Of a stretch of DNA of 64,000 nucleotides, positions 25,676-35,034 are shown one piece after another (within the stretch, counting starts at the first letter, position 1; the number at the start of each line of letters is the position of its first letter). Source of the DNA: Pirellulaceae bacterium (GTDB lineage: Bacteria > Planctomycetota > Planctomycetia > Pirellulales > Pirellulaceae). The stretch spans positions 62,001-126,000 of the forward strand of contig JAHDXO010000016.1 of the NCBI GenBank assembly GCA_023382975.1, read 5' to 3'. The notes beneath the pieces are model-generated. The model did no database searches, was not told the origin of the DNA, and saw only the letters and a program-made list of their open reading frames with translations. Position numbers and translations under genes: made by a program.

Positions 25676-25860
25676 CTGGCAAACCACTGCGGCATGGTCT
25701 CCGAATCGAAGATCAAGAACAGCGGTTGGTGCCAGTGCGTGTTTTCGACCGAGCGGACCAGCACGCCATCGACGTAGTACCGGATCTCGTCTTCGCCCCA
25801 GTCCAGGCCCAAGACGTGGCGGGAACATGGACTCGTTGGCGTGCGGCACGTTGAACGGGA
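25676..25860 (-). pseudogene. C-terminal fragment of a second GH16 glycoside hydrolase
   Basis: On the minus strand PFNVPHANESMFP is followed, after a frame change near 25825, by HVLGLDWGEDEIRYYVDG and HWHQPLFLIFDSETMPQWF. This is the C-terminal beta-sandwich of an agarase/carrageenase-like GH16. The catalytic region is absent. It is a different subtype from the intact GH16 gene at 18637. Confidence 0.65.
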
Positions 25861-25873
25861 TCTCCGATTCGAG

Positions 25874-26767
25874 TCATGTGGTCCTGCTGTACAACTCCCA
25901 GCCCTTCATCGATGTCTTGGTGCCGGTGGGCGGATCGCTCGCCGGTTTCCCCTCCAAGTATCCAATCGACACCAGGAATTCATCCATCCGCTGCGTTGTC
26001 TTCTCCTGCCAGGTTGGCCTGTTGAAGAATCCGTGAGGCTGACCCTCGGCGGTGAACAACTCAGCCCGATGCCCCAATTCCTTCGACTTCTTCATGAACT
26101 CGTCGCCCATGGCAGCCAGCCGGTCAGCGGTCCCGAAAAAGATCAGCGTCGGCGGGCTGTCCTTGGTCAAGTGAATGGTGGGCGAAATCGCTTGGCCCAA
26201 AGTCTCATCGTTGTTGATCCGTTCCATCAACTGCGGGATGCCGGTGAACCGAAGTACCGGGTTGAACAAGACCAGGGCATTGGGCTTCGACGAGATTCTG
26301 GCGTCTTCGTCGTCCGCATCCAGCCCGGGGGCGAGGGCCGTGCAGGCGGCGATGTGACCGCCCGCCGAGCCGCCCGCGGCCACCATGCGGTCAGGATCGA
26401 CGCCGAGCCTGGCGGCATTGGCCCGCATCCACCGCACGGCGCTCTTGGCATCCTCGACGCAGTCCTTGGGTGTCACCCCGTGTCGTGCCTTCACCCGGTA
26501 ATCGGCCCTGGCGGCGACCATGCCACGGCGGGCCAAATAGCTTGCTTGCGGCTCGAATTGCTCGATCTTGCCGCCCGTCCACCCACCGCCGAAGAAGAAC
26601 ACGATGGCGGGCCGCTTATCGGCTTCGTTCCAGCCGGGCGGGTAGTGGACGACCAATTCCAGTTCGGCCTGCTTCGTCTTCTTGTAAACGAAGGACTTGG
26701 TGTCCTGCGGGTCCGCAGCTTGGGCAGCGGCCACAACGGCGGCGAGAAACATGGCGTGGCAGATCAT
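25874..26767 (-). CDS. secreted alpha/beta-hydrolase esterase, 297 aa
   Basis: The signal peptide is MICHAMFLAAVVAAAQA-AD, set from ATG 26767. The fold motifs are RPAIVFFFGGGWTGG (oxyanion hole GGGW), MVAAGGSAGGHIAA (nucleophile in GGSAGG), TLIFFGTADRLA (Asp) and AEGQPHGFF (His). This is the BD-FAE/carboxylesterase group that deacetylates xylans or other glycans. It lies next to GH genes. The C-terminus (EGKPASDPPTGTKTSMKGWELYS) may be read-through into the GH16 fragment. Confidence 0.85.
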   Translation of the reverse strand: MICHAMFLAAVVAAAQAADPQDTKSFVYKKTKQAELELVVHYPPGWNEADKRPAIVFFFGGGWTGGKIEQFEPQASYLARRGMVAARADYRVKARHGVTPKDCVEDAKSAVRWMRANAARLGVDPDRMVAAGGSAGGHIAACTALAPGLDADDEDARISSKPNALVLFNPVLRFTGIPQLMERINNDETLGQAISPTIHLTKDSPPTLIFFGTADRLAAMGDEFMKKSKELGHRAELFTAEGQPHGFFNRPTWQEKTTQRMDEFLVSIGYLEGKPASDPPTGTKTSMKGWELYSRTT

Positions 26768-27188
26768 AGCATTGGCTCCTTGATGAGGGTCTAAGCGGCT
26801 AATTGTACCGGGCGCACGACAGGTTCGCAGCAAGCTGCTTTGAGCGTCCGTCGCGGCTACCTGCTCTCGGCTCTGGTGGGCCGTTTCGGTAGAGCCTCAG
26901 CATGGCGTCATGCGGTTGGAGCAGTCCCGCACTCACGGGCAATCGCTCCTTCCTCCCGACGACCAGGAAGCCGCCGGCAACCAAAAGTTCCTCCAACCGG
27001 CGGTTGATGCGTTGATGCATCTGCGCGCGCACCTTGCGGAAACCGGGCCACCGAACGTACCGGATGGCGACAAATCCTGCTACGATGACGTGAACTGAAC
27101 GCAGAAATGAAGCAATGTCGGCGCCGAGTGCTGGATTTCAAGAGGCGCCGTGGATATGCATGCGTACCCGGATGAAAGGTCCACCCCG
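26768..27188. other. 421-bp spacer without a convincing gene
   Basis: A minus-strand frame at 26799-27032 (RINRRLEELLVAGGFLVVGRKERL) could be a decayed fragment, but it has no family match known to me. I see no structured element or promoter that I can defend. Confidence 0.3.
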
Positions 27189-28874
27189 ATGGTTTCCAAT
27201 CTCCTCCGTACTTGGTTACTGGCCTCGTTGTTCATTGCGGTAACGCAGACTGGCGAGGCGCAGACCGGTACCTGGGGCGACCAGGGCGACGGAACGTACT
27301 GCAACCCGATCCTCAACGCCGACTATCCCGACGTCGATGTCGAGCAGCTTGGCGACACCTACTACATGATCTCGTCGAAACAGCACATGGCCCCCGGGAT
27401 GGTCATCCTGGAATCGAAGGACATGGTCAATTGGCGGACCATTGGCCATGTGTGGCCCAAGCTCTCGTGGGATCCGAAATACAACCCTGACCGGATGGAC
27501 GGCTATAAGTTCGGTGTCTGGGCAGGAGACTTGGCCTATCATGACGGTCGGTGGTACTGCTACCAGATCGACACGACCAACGGCCTCTACATGAGCAGCG
27601 CCGCAGACATTCGCGGCCCGTGGACCGAACCGCACCTGATACTCAGGAAGACCGGCTGGACCGACCCGGCGGTCTACTGGGACGACGAAGGAAGACAAGC
27701 GTACCTCGTGTGCAACTTCGGCCGCTTGGAGCCCAAGAAGCCGGGCAATCATCTCCGTCTGTTCAAGATGAGCTGGGACGGACGGGAGTTGCTGGACGAG
27801 GGCGAGGTGATCCACGTCGGGACAGGTGCCGAGGCCGCGAAGATCTACCGCGTCGAGGGTCGCTGGTACATCTTCTTCGCGCAGTGGTTCCGCCCCGACC
27901 CGAACCGGCCTGATGATCCGGAAGCCGACAGCGGCGACCGCAAGCAGATGGTGTTGCGATCCAAGACCGATAGTATTTACGGCCCGTATGATTCGAAGGT
28001 GGTCTATCATCGCGGCAACGGCGTCATCCGCAGTTGCAGCCAAGGGGCGCTGATGAAGGCGGCGAACGGCTCGTGGTGGTACACGCACCAGTTGATCCAG
28101 AACATTCCGGCGCCCTTCCAGGGCCGGCCGCAAATGCTCCAGCCCGTGCAGTGGGTCGATGGCTGGCCGATGATCGGCAGGGACGCCGACGGCGATGGTG
28201 TCGGCGAACCGGTACTGCGCCACGCCAAGCCGATCCCATCGTTTCCGATCACCGCCCCACCGACCGACGACGACTTCGACGCTCCGCAGCTTGGCCTGCA
28301 GTGGGAGTGGAACCACAATCCGCGCGATGATCGCTGGTCGTTGGCCGAGCGGCCGGGCTGGTTGCGTCTGAAGGCTTCCGTGCCCGTTGGCAAGGGAGGG
28401 TTCTGGGGCGCCTGCAACACGCTCAGCCAGCGAATCATGGGGACCGGGAAAGGCGAGGCGACGGCCAAGTTCGGCCTCTCCGGCATGCGTCCCGGCCAGC
28501 GAGCCGGGTTCGTCCGTTTCGGCGGCGTCTATCACCTGTTCGGCGTCCACGTCGAGCAAGGCGGCGTACGGCGGCTGTTCTTCGACGCCAACGGCCAAGT
28601 CACCAATGGCCCGGTGATCGAAGCCGACACGTGGTACGTCCGCACCGTCAACGACGGCGACCAAGCGTGTTTCGCCTGGAGCGACGATGGCCGGACATTC
28701 CACGATTTCGGCCCGACGTTCACGGTCAAATTCGGACAGTGGACAGGCGACCGGCTCGGCTTCTTCTGCTGGAACGATCGCGAGGCCCAAGGTCATATCG
28801 ACGTCGACTGGTTCCAGTACGACTACGACGGCCCAAAGGCAGAACGCCCTGCCGAACGGCCATGGGGCGAGTGA
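27189..28874 (+). CDS. secreted glycoside hydrolase family 43 protein (beta-xylosidase/arabinofuranosidase type), 561 aa
   Basis: The signal peptide MVSNLLRTWLLASLFIAVTQTGEA-Q is set from ATG 27189; an in-frame ATG at 27150 is less likely. The five-bladed propeller starts YCNPILNADYPDVDVEQLGDTYYM (general-base Asp in NADYPD). It continues TGWTDPAVYWDDEG (pKa-tuning Asp) and has the general-acid Glu in GTGAEAAKIYRVEGRWYIF. The C-terminal third (FDAPQLGLQWEWNHNPRDD ... DRLGFFCWNDREAQGHIDVDWFQY) is the beta-sandwich module of GH43 xylosidases. It converges with the beta-helix gene, 18 bp apart. Confidence 0.92.
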   Translation: MVSNLLRTWLLASLFIAVTQTGEAQTGTWGDQGDGTYCNPILNADYPDVDVEQLGDTYYMISSKQHMAPGMVILESKDMVNWRTIGHVWPKLSWDPKYNPDRMDGYKFGVWAGDLAYHDGRWYCYQIDTTNGLYMSSAADIRGPWTEPHLILRKTGWTDPAVYWDDEGRQAYLVCNFGRLEPKKPGNHLRLFKMSWDGRELLDEGEVIHVGTGAEAAKIYRVEGRWYIFFAQWFRPDPNRPDDPEADSGDRKQMVLRSKTDSIYGPYDSKVVYHRGNGVIRSCSQGALMKAANGSWWYTHQLIQNIPAPFQGRPQMLQPVQWVDGWPMIGRDADGDGVGEPVLRHAKPIPSFPITAPPTDDDFDAPQLGLQWEWNHNPRDDRWSLAERPGWLRLKASVPVGKGGFWGACNTLSQRIMGTGKGEATAKFGLSGMRPGQRAGFVRFGGVYHLFGVHVEQGGVRRLFFDANGQVTNGPVIEADTWYVRTVNDGDQACFAWSDDGRTFHDFGPTFTVKFGQWTGDRLGFFCWNDREAQGHIDVDWFQYDYDGPKAERPAERPWGE

Positions 28875-28892
28875 CGACGCTGATTTGGGCCT

Positions 28893-31376
28893 CTATCGTA
28901 TCGGTCCTCGTTCCGGCGTGTACTCGTCGTCGTCGCGCACGACGTTGTCAACCGGCCGCGTCTGTCGGCCTCGATCGACAATCGGCGTGCGGACCGCCTG
29001 GAAGTAGTTTTTGTAGAGCAACGTGTCCGAGGCTCGCAGGCTGATCCCGACGCCCACCGACGCAAGGCCGACCCAGTTGTCCTGGATCACGTTGGCCAGC
29101 ATCCGTGGCGGTCCGTCGAGTCCGCTGCCGGGCTGTTTGCCGAGGTCCATGGGAATCACGTTGATGCCGGCCAGCAGGTTACTCCAACCGCCGCCCCAAC
29201 GCCAGTTGCTGCCGTACTGGGCACCGCTGAAGGGAACCGTGCGGAGGATCTCGTTGCCGATCACCCGATTGCCAAAGTTGGCCACAGGCTGTTGAGGCTG
29301 ATCGGTCTCTGGCATCCGCCCGCCGACCCCCACCACGATCCCGCCACCGTCCGCAACGCGGCAGTCGCGGATCAAGTTGAAAAAGTCGGGAGCGGTCTCG
29401 TGGGAAGAGTCATCCGCCGCTTGGCGGTCGTCGTGGGTCATCAACGTCACGCCCAACGAACGATCGCACAGGTGGCGGTCCACGATGTTGTTGATGGCTC
29501 CCGCGTAGTACAAGTACAGGCCCTTGGCGCAATCGACCTCCTGGTTGTTCACGAAGACCGTCTCCACCAGCCCGTTCATGATGACCACGGTACTGGAACG
29601 ATCCGGAATTACGCGCCAGGGGCGGTCCACGGTCACGGTTCTTCTCTCTGTGTCGACGGCCGTGATCCGCCGCCACTGGCCCAAGCCCCGGCCGCGGGCG
29701 ACGACGACGGTGCGCCCGACGACTTTGTGATGCGGTCGCGACTCGTCGTGGCTCTGAGGCCACCGTGCCGTCGTGACGGTGGTCGACGCGGCTTCGTCCA
29801 CCGGGCTTTCCAGGAACAGGCCCGAACCTTCGACCAGGTACGTTTCACCCGCGTTGCCTCCCAGCACGGTCCGCTCGACGGTGTTCCCGGCGATGAAGTT
29901 TCGGTAGTTGACGCCGAAATGGGTCTGCATGACCAGGCCCCGGGTATCACCTTTCAGCAGGTTGTCCTCGAAGATGCAGTGCTCAGCGCCCCAAAACTTG
30001 AACAGGTGGCCGCGCCAGCGACGATCGGCAGTGAACGTGTTCTGCGAGAACTGGCAGCTTTCCAACTTCCGTTGACAGCTTACGCCGCCGGGGCCGAAGG
30101 TCTCGCAGCGGATCATCTGCAGCCGCCGCGCGTTGAAGATCGACACGGGCGAGGTCGTATAGTCGTGCTGTGCCGACAGGGAATAGTCCTGACGCGACTC
30201 GAAACGCACGCGGTGCAGGCCGATGTCCTCCACGTAGCGCTCGTCGCGGCCCACTTCGAGCGCCGGAGCCGTGGCGGGCATGAACCGAAGCGTGAGGTCT
30301 TGGAGCACGAACCGGTTCATGCCGTGGACCAGGGCCGGTCGAAAGGCGGGTCGCGGAGCATCGGTCGATTCACCGGGGCGAAAGCCGGACGTCTCCAGGT
30401 TGGCAATCACGCTCTGGTGCATCCCAGTTCCGCGGACGACGACGTCCTCCGGGATTTCCAGGCAGCGGGTCACAGCATACGTGCCCGGAGGCAACAGCAC
30501 CGTGCCGCCGCCAGCGGCCTGTTGGAGGGCCTGGACAAGCGGCTCGGTGTCGTCGCTCAACCCGTCGCCCTTGGCCCCCAGGTCGCGGACGTTGACCGTC
30601 TTGCCGGCGATCTTCCCCTCGGCGGCCACCACAAGCACCAATGGCTCGGACCAGCCGTGGGCGCCGCCGTGGCCCCCGTGGACGAAGACCTCGTACGGGC
30701 CGGGCTCCAGATTGTCAGGAAGCCAGGCCGAGAGGCACCATCGCTCGGTATGTCCGTCCTCGCGATGCCCGGCTGCCCGCCGCAGAGCCACGAGCGGCCC
30801 GCCGCCCTGCCGGCGAAGATAGACTCGCGCCTGGGGCAACTGGTGGCCCCACGCGAACGTGCGACCAAAGATGCGGACCACCTCGCCGGGCGCCTGGCTG
30901 GCCGGGTACAGCCACTGCGCTTGGGGGCGGTTGACCACATAGGGAAGACTCCACTGGTTGCCGTCCCCGGCCCAGATCGCCGTGACCGGGGGCACTGCGA
31001 TCCACGGCTGGCGCGAGCATTTCATCACCACCTGGAGGTAACCCGGTCCACCGCCGACCACTTGGCAGTCGAGCGAGCCGGCCGGCGGTGCGGCGGGCAC
31101 GGCCGGAGGCTGCCCGATCGCCGCAGCGTACTGCGCCGGGTCTTCCAGCGATTCGACGCGGAAATCGCCCCCATCCGTCCCCAGGCAAAAAGCCCTGATC
31201 TTGGTCGTTCGAGGGTCGAGTCCTTCCCCGGTGATCACGATGACCTCGTTGTTGCAGGCCGGTTCCGTGACCACGGCGATCTCGGGCGAAGCGATCGCAG
31301 GCCCTGTGACCGCCAGTCCCAGGAGGGCCACCCACCATTTCCATCGATTCATCCGGGGCATCTTCCAGCTTGCCAT
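28893..31376 (-). CDS. secreted right-handed beta-helix (pectate-lyase-3/GH28-like) protein, 827 aa
   Basis: The N-terminal signal is MNRWKWWVALLGLAVTGPAIA. A first Ig/IPT-like part of about 230 residues (EVIVITGEGLDPRTTKI, GEVVRIFGRTFAWGH) is followed by VNVRDLGAKGDGLSDDTEPLVQALQ, the hallmark start of pectate-lyase-3 beta-helices. Repetitive coils then include CEFEDN-like elements (HCIFEDNLLKGDTRGLVM, LIRDCRVADGGGIVVG). Such proteins bind or cleave acidic polysaccharides, but I cannot point to a catalytic triad. GGAGAGGG precedes ATG 31376. Confidence 0.8.
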   Translation of the reverse strand: MASWKMPRMNRWKWWVALLGLAVTGPAIASPEIAVVTEPACNNEVIVITGEGLDPRTTKIRAFCLGTDGGDFRVESLEDPAQYAAAIGQPPAVPAAPPAGSLDCQVVGGGPGYLQVVMKCSRQPWIAVPPVTAIWAGDGNQWSLPYVVNRPQAQWLYPASQAPGEVVRIFGRTFAWGHQLPQARVYLRRQGGGPLVALRRAAGHREDGHTERWCLSAWLPDNLEPGPYEVFVHGGHGGAHGWSEPLVLVVAAEGKIAGKTVNVRDLGAKGDGLSDDTEPLVQALQQAAGGGTVLLPPGTYAVTRCLEIPEDVVVRGTGMHQSVIANLETSGFRPGESTDAPRPAFRPALVHGMNRFVLQDLTLRFMPATAPALEVGRDERYVEDIGLHRVRFESRQDYSLSAQHDYTTSPVSIFNARRLQMIRCETFGPGGVSCQRKLESCQFSQNTFTADRRWRGHLFKFWGAEHCIFEDNLLKGDTRGLVMQTHFGVNYRNFIAGNTVERTVLGGNAGETYLVEGSGLFLESPVDEAASTTVTTARWPQSHDESRPHHKVVGRTVVVARGRGLGQWRRITAVDTERRTVTVDRPWRVIPDRSSTVVIMNGLVETVFVNNQEVDCAKGLYLYYAGAINNIVDRHLCDRSLGVTLMTHDDRQAADDSSHETAPDFFNLIRDCRVADGGGIVVGVGGRMPETDQPQQPVANFGNRVIGNEILRTVPFSGAQYGSNWRWGGGWSNLLAGINVIPMDLGKQPGSGLDGPPRMLANVIQDNWVGLASVGVGISLRASDTLLYKNYFQAVRTPIVDRGRQTRPVDNVVRDDDEYTPERGPIR

Positions 31377-31404
31377 CTTCGTACCCTCTCCAATCGCCCA
31401 GGTA

Positions 31405-31518
31405 GTTGCTCAGCATCGTTCGAGAAATAACTGTCGCCTCGTCAAAGTAGCCATCACACTCCGTGGGATGATCAGCAATAAACACTGGACAGTTATTTCT
31501 CGAACGGTGCTTAGCAGC
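31405..31518. mobile_element. MITE-like element with 31-bp terminal inverted repeats
   Basis: The left arm 31405-31435 and the right arm 31488-31518 are inverted copies differing at about three positions. The inner 19 bases, CGTTCGAGAAATAACTGTC, are perfectly inverted. Only 52 bp lie between them, without coding capacity, so it is a non-autonomous element or the residue of an insertion sequence. It sits between the divergent beta-helix and sulfatase genes and could influence either promoter. Confidence 0.7.
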
Positions 31519-31644
31519 GCCAAGAATCAGTCAGCCAATTCTACCGAACGCGGACGACTCCCGCGATGATTCCTGCCAGGGGCGGATGACGCTAGAATGG
31601 CCACGGTCTCGACCGACCGAAGTTCCTCACGCGGAGATTCTGCG

Positions 31645-33258
31645 ATGTCTGCTCACACGCTGACGACGCCCGGACTGATGAAACGCTCGATGGTCCTCGG
31701 ATTTGTCTGCTTCCTGCTGGTGCCGCTGGCTGCGTTGCAGGCCGGCGATTCACCGCAGACATCCGCAAAGCCCAACATCGTCGTCATCTTGGCCGACGAC
31801 TTTGGCGTGGGGGACATCCAGGCTCATTACCCGCAGAACAAGATCCCCACGCCGCATCTGGACCGTCTCGTCCGCCAGGGGCGGAGCTTCACCGACGCCC
31901 ACACCTCGTCGGCCGTCTGCTCGCCGACTCGGTACGGCCTGCTGACCGGACGGTACAACTGGCGGACACGGCTCCAAGAGTGGGTTCTCGCGGCGTACGA
32001 GCCGCCGCTGATCGCCGCGGATCGGCCGACGCTGCCCGGCTTTCTCCGACAGCACGGTTATCACACGGCGTGCGTCGGCAAGTGGCACCTCGGCTGGGAG
32101 TGGCCGGGGCCGCAGCCCAGTCGCATGATGGAGAAGGCAAACGGGCAAGCGTTTCTCCCCTGGGACTTTACCCAATCGATCACAGGCGGCCCGACCGATC
32201 GCGGCTTCGACTACTACTTCGGAGTCGATGTGCCGAACTTTCCTCCGTTCACCTACATCGAGAACGATCGCGTTGTGACCCTCCCGAGCGAGAAGTTCCA
32301 ACCGGACCCGAGCGAGGGGGTCGTCTTGCCCGGCCAGTTTGCAGGCGCGCCTGCCGCCCCTGAGTGGCGACTGCAAGACATCCTGCCGGAGTTGACGCGG
32401 CGGGCCGTGCGGTACGTCCACGACCGGGCGAAGGAGCAGCAACCCTTCTTCCTCTACTTCTCGCTGACGTCTCCACACGAGCCGATCGTCCCCACGGAAG
32501 ATTTTCAGGGAAAGAGCGGGATCGCTCCCATCGCGGACTTCGTCATGCAGACCGACTGGTCCGCTGGACAGGTCGTCGAGGCGATCGACAACGCCGGCCT
32601 CGCCGAGAACACCATCATCGTCTTTACCGCGGACAACGGCCACTCGCACTACACCGGCTGGCAGCAACTGGTCGCCGCCGGACACCATCCGAGCGGTCCC
32701 TATCGCGGGCACAAGGGCGACATCTGGGAGGGCGGTCACCGCGTGCCGCTGGTTGTCCGCTGGCCAGGGCACATCGAGGCGGGGACCTCCAGTGAACAGT
32801 TGGTGTGCCTAACCGATCTGTTTGCCACGTGCGCGGAGGTCGTCGGAGCGGAACCGCCCGCCAGCGGCGCGGAGGACAGCCTGAGCTTCCTGCCGGCGCT
32901 CCTGGGCAAACCGAACTCGGACGGGCGGTCCACGCTGGTGAGCCACTCCAACTTCGGCGAGTTCGCCTACCGGGACGGACCGTGGAAACTGGTCTTTCGG
33001 ATGAGTGGGCGGAACCTGGCCGAATCTCGCGGCAAACCGACCGTCGCCGAGTTCTACCGTCTCGACACCGATGTCGGCGAAGTGACCGACCTGGCCGCGC
33101 GGCACCCCGAAGTCGTGGAACGGATGGCGAACGATCTGAGAACGCTGATCGACCGCGGCACGAGCCGGCCGGGGCAGAAGTCCGCCAACGACACCGTCGT
33201 TCGATTCGAGGCAACACAGACCGAGCGGTGGGCGCCGGCACGGCAGGAGGCCAACTAA
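31645..33258 (+). CDS. secreted sulfatase (arylsulfatase family), 537 aa
   Basis: The N-terminal export signal is MKRSMVLGFVCFLLVPLAALQAG. PNIVVILADDFGVGDIQ gives the metal-binding Asp-Asp pair. The modification motif is SSAVCSPTRYGLLTGRY (C-x-P-x-R, Cys to formylglycine). GKWHLGW carries the catalytic Lys and His, and FTADNGHSHY the second metal Asp-Asn. Sulfatases of this type remove sulfate esters from marine or plant polysaccharides. The start at ATG 31645 has GGAG upstream. The activating FGE is not in this window. Confidence 0.93.
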   Translation: MSAHTLTTPGLMKRSMVLGFVCFLLVPLAALQAGDSPQTSAKPNIVVILADDFGVGDIQAHYPQNKIPTPHLDRLVRQGRSFTDAHTSSAVCSPTRYGLLTGRYNWRTRLQEWVLAAYEPPLIAADRPTLPGFLRQHGYHTACVGKWHLGWEWPGPQPSRMMEKANGQAFLPWDFTQSITGGPTDRGFDYYFGVDVPNFPPFTYIENDRVVTLPSEKFQPDPSEGVVLPGQFAGAPAAPEWRLQDILPELTRRAVRYVHDRAKEQQPFFLYFSLTSPHEPIVPTEDFQGKSGIAPIADFVMQTDWSAGQVVEAIDNAGLAENTIIVFTADNGHSHYTGWQQLVAAGHHPSGPYRGHKGDIWEGGHRVPLVVRWPGHIEAGTSSEQLVCLTDLFATCAEVVGAEPPASGAEDSLSFLPALLGKPNSDGRSTLVSHSNFGEFAYRDGPWKLVFRMSGRNLAESRGKPTVAEFYRLDTDVGEVTDLAARHPEVVERMANDLRTLIDRGTSRPGQKSANDTVVRFEATQTERWAPARQEAN

Positions 33259-33767
33259 CGGAGTGTCGTTGTGCTGGCCGAAAGGCACCGGCCCGACAAG
33301 AGTTGCCCATGGCGGGGCCTGGATGGGCGCGGATGGCAAGATCAAAGCCGTCTCCTATTCCCGAGTCCCTCACCGCCCCCTCGAACGGTCCACTCATCTT
33401 GCGGCAAAGATGCCGCCGAAGCCGCCAAGGTTCGCGAAGAAAAGATCGACCGAAGGCAGATGGCTTTGGGATGGAGATGCTGGAGTCCTTCGATCGGTGA
33501 TCGGGAATCTCGTTATTCACGAAGTGCTCCGCGGGGCCGTAGTACAGGCTGCCAGCCTGTATTTGCGGAACACAGGCAAGCTGCCTGTGCTACAACACGC
33601 CCCCGTGAATAATCCGGGCTGGGCGATTCGATCGTTCGGGGTCAGGACTTGGCAACTTGATCCGTCTTCTGCGCAGCAGCAGTTGATTAAGGGCTGCGCG
33701 TCTGGGAAACTGGGGCGGTTGCAGAATCCGATTTACGAAAGCCTGTTGTTTGCCAAGGAGCGAAATC
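33259..33767. other. 509-bp spacer dominated by repeat-like DNA
   Basis: I see no supported gene. The left half contains short ORFs without family signal. From 33512 to 33613 there is an inverted-repeat element, described separately. Confidence 0.4.
33512..33613. repeat. compound inverted-repeat element with two REP hairpins
   Basis: GTTATTCACG (33512-33521) and CGTGAATAAT (33604-33613) form the outer ends. Inside are CAGGCTGCCAGCCTG (33545-33559) and the hairpin CACAGGCAAGCTGCCTGTG (33571-33589). Further pairing occurs between GTAG (33539) and CTAC (33590). The first hairpin recurs at 7128 and 41605. Confidence 0.65.
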
Positions 33768-34961
33768 ATGATTTGGACCTGGAGAGCGGTGGCGATCTGG
33801 AGTTTGGCCGTGGCGGTGTGCCATGCGGAACGGGCGGTGCCCACGTTTCAGAAAGTGCAGTTGAGCGATCAATTCTATTGCGAAGGGGCCTACCACGCCG
33901 ATTTCAACCGGGACGGTCATCCGGACGTGGTCTCGGGACCGTTCTGGTATCAGGGCCCCGAGTTCAAGATTCGCCACGAAATCCGGCCGCCGCAGGCTTT
34001 CGATCCGAAGAACTACTCGGACAACTTCTTGACCTTTGCCGCCGATTTCAACGGCGATGGCTGGCCCGATGTGTTCTTTGTGCCGTTTCCGGGCAAAGAG
34101 GGGTATTGGTACGAGAATCCCGCAGGACAGGACGTCGCGTGGAAGCAGCATCTGGCGTTCGGGAGCGTCGAGAACGAATCGCCGATGTGGGGCGACGTCG
34201 ACGGGGACGGCCGTCCCGATTTGGTGTTCAACACCGGCGGCCGGCTCGGCTATGCAACCTGGGATCCCGCGAAGCCTGGCGAACCGTGGACATTTCACGC
34301 GGTCTCGCCGCCGGGCAAGTATCACAAGTTTTCGCACGGGGTCGGCTTCGGCGATCTCGACGGCGACGGACGCGTCGATCTGCTGGAGAAGGACGGTTGG
34401 TGGCAGCAACCGGCCGAGCCGAAGGCGGCCGAGCCGTGGGTCTTTCATTCCTTCAAGTTCGGCGATGCGCCCGCCCAGATGCTGGTCTACGATGTGAACG
34501 GAAACGGTTTGAACGACGTGGTCACGTCTTGGCACTGCCATCACTACGGTCTGGTGTGGTACGAGCAAGTCCGTGATGCGTCCGGGGCCATCCAATGGAA
34601 GCAACACGTCATTTTGACCTCGACGCCGGACGTCAATTCGACCGATCTGCGAATCAGTCAGCTTCACGCTCTGGACTTGGCCGACTTCGATGGCGACGGA
34701 TTGCTGGACGTGGTGACCGGAAAGCGATTCTGGGCGCACGGACCGTCGGGCGATCCGGAACCCAACGCGCCGGCCGTCGTGTACTGGTTCCAGTTGCAGC
34801 GCGACGACCAGGGCGTCCGCTTCGTGCCACATCTGATCGACGACGATTCGGGAGTCGGCACGCAAGTCGCCGCGACGGACCTGAACGGCGACGGCATCCC
34901 GGATGTGCTCGTCGGCAACAAGAAGGGCACGTTCCTGCACCTCAGCCGCCCCGCCCAGTAA
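33768..34961 (+). CDS. secreted FG-GAP/VCBS-repeat protein, 397 aa
   Basis: The export signal is MIWTWRAVAIWSLAVAVCHA, with AAGGAG just before ATG 33768. The chain has at least five calcium-binding D-x-D/N-x-D-G-x-x-D loops: ADFNRDGHPDVV, ADFNGDGWPDVF, GDVDGDGRPDLV, GDLDGDGRVDLL, ADFDGDGLLDVV and TDLNGDGIPDVLVG. They form an integrin-like beta-propeller. Such proteins are secreted, calcium-dependent and often bind polysaccharide; no catalytic residue is evident. Confidence 0.88.
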   Translation: MIWTWRAVAIWSLAVAVCHAERAVPTFQKVQLSDQFYCEGAYHADFNRDGHPDVVSGPFWYQGPEFKIRHEIRPPQAFDPKNYSDNFLTFAADFNGDGWPDVFFVPFPGKEGYWYENPAGQDVAWKQHLAFGSVENESPMWGDVDGDGRPDLVFNTGGRLGYATWDPAKPGEPWTFHAVSPPGKYHKFSHGVGFGDLDGDGRVDLLEKDGWWQQPAEPKAAEPWVFHSFKFGDAPAQMLVYDVNGNGLNDVVTSWHCHHYGLVWYEQVRDASGAIQWKQHVILTSTPDVNSTDLRISQLHALDLADFDGDGLLDVVTGKRFWAHGPSGDPEPNAPAVVYWFQLQRDDQGVRFVPHLIDDDSGVGTQVAATDLNGDGIPDVLVGNKKGTFLHLSRPAQ

Positions 34962-35034
34962 CGTCCGTTCGAACAGCGACGAAACCGAACCGCCGAACTC
35001 GCGCAAGTTCGGCGACGCCCCCCAACCCCCGACG

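Noticed and set aside
26799..27141. Small minus-strand ORFs in the spacer before GH43
   Set aside because: No motif, no ribosome-binding sequence and no family resemblance; kept only as an undefined spacer.
29292..31430. 712-codon plus-strand ORF opposite the beta-helix gene
   Set aside because: No domain is visible; the minus strand has a signal peptide and the VNVRDLGAKGDG motif.
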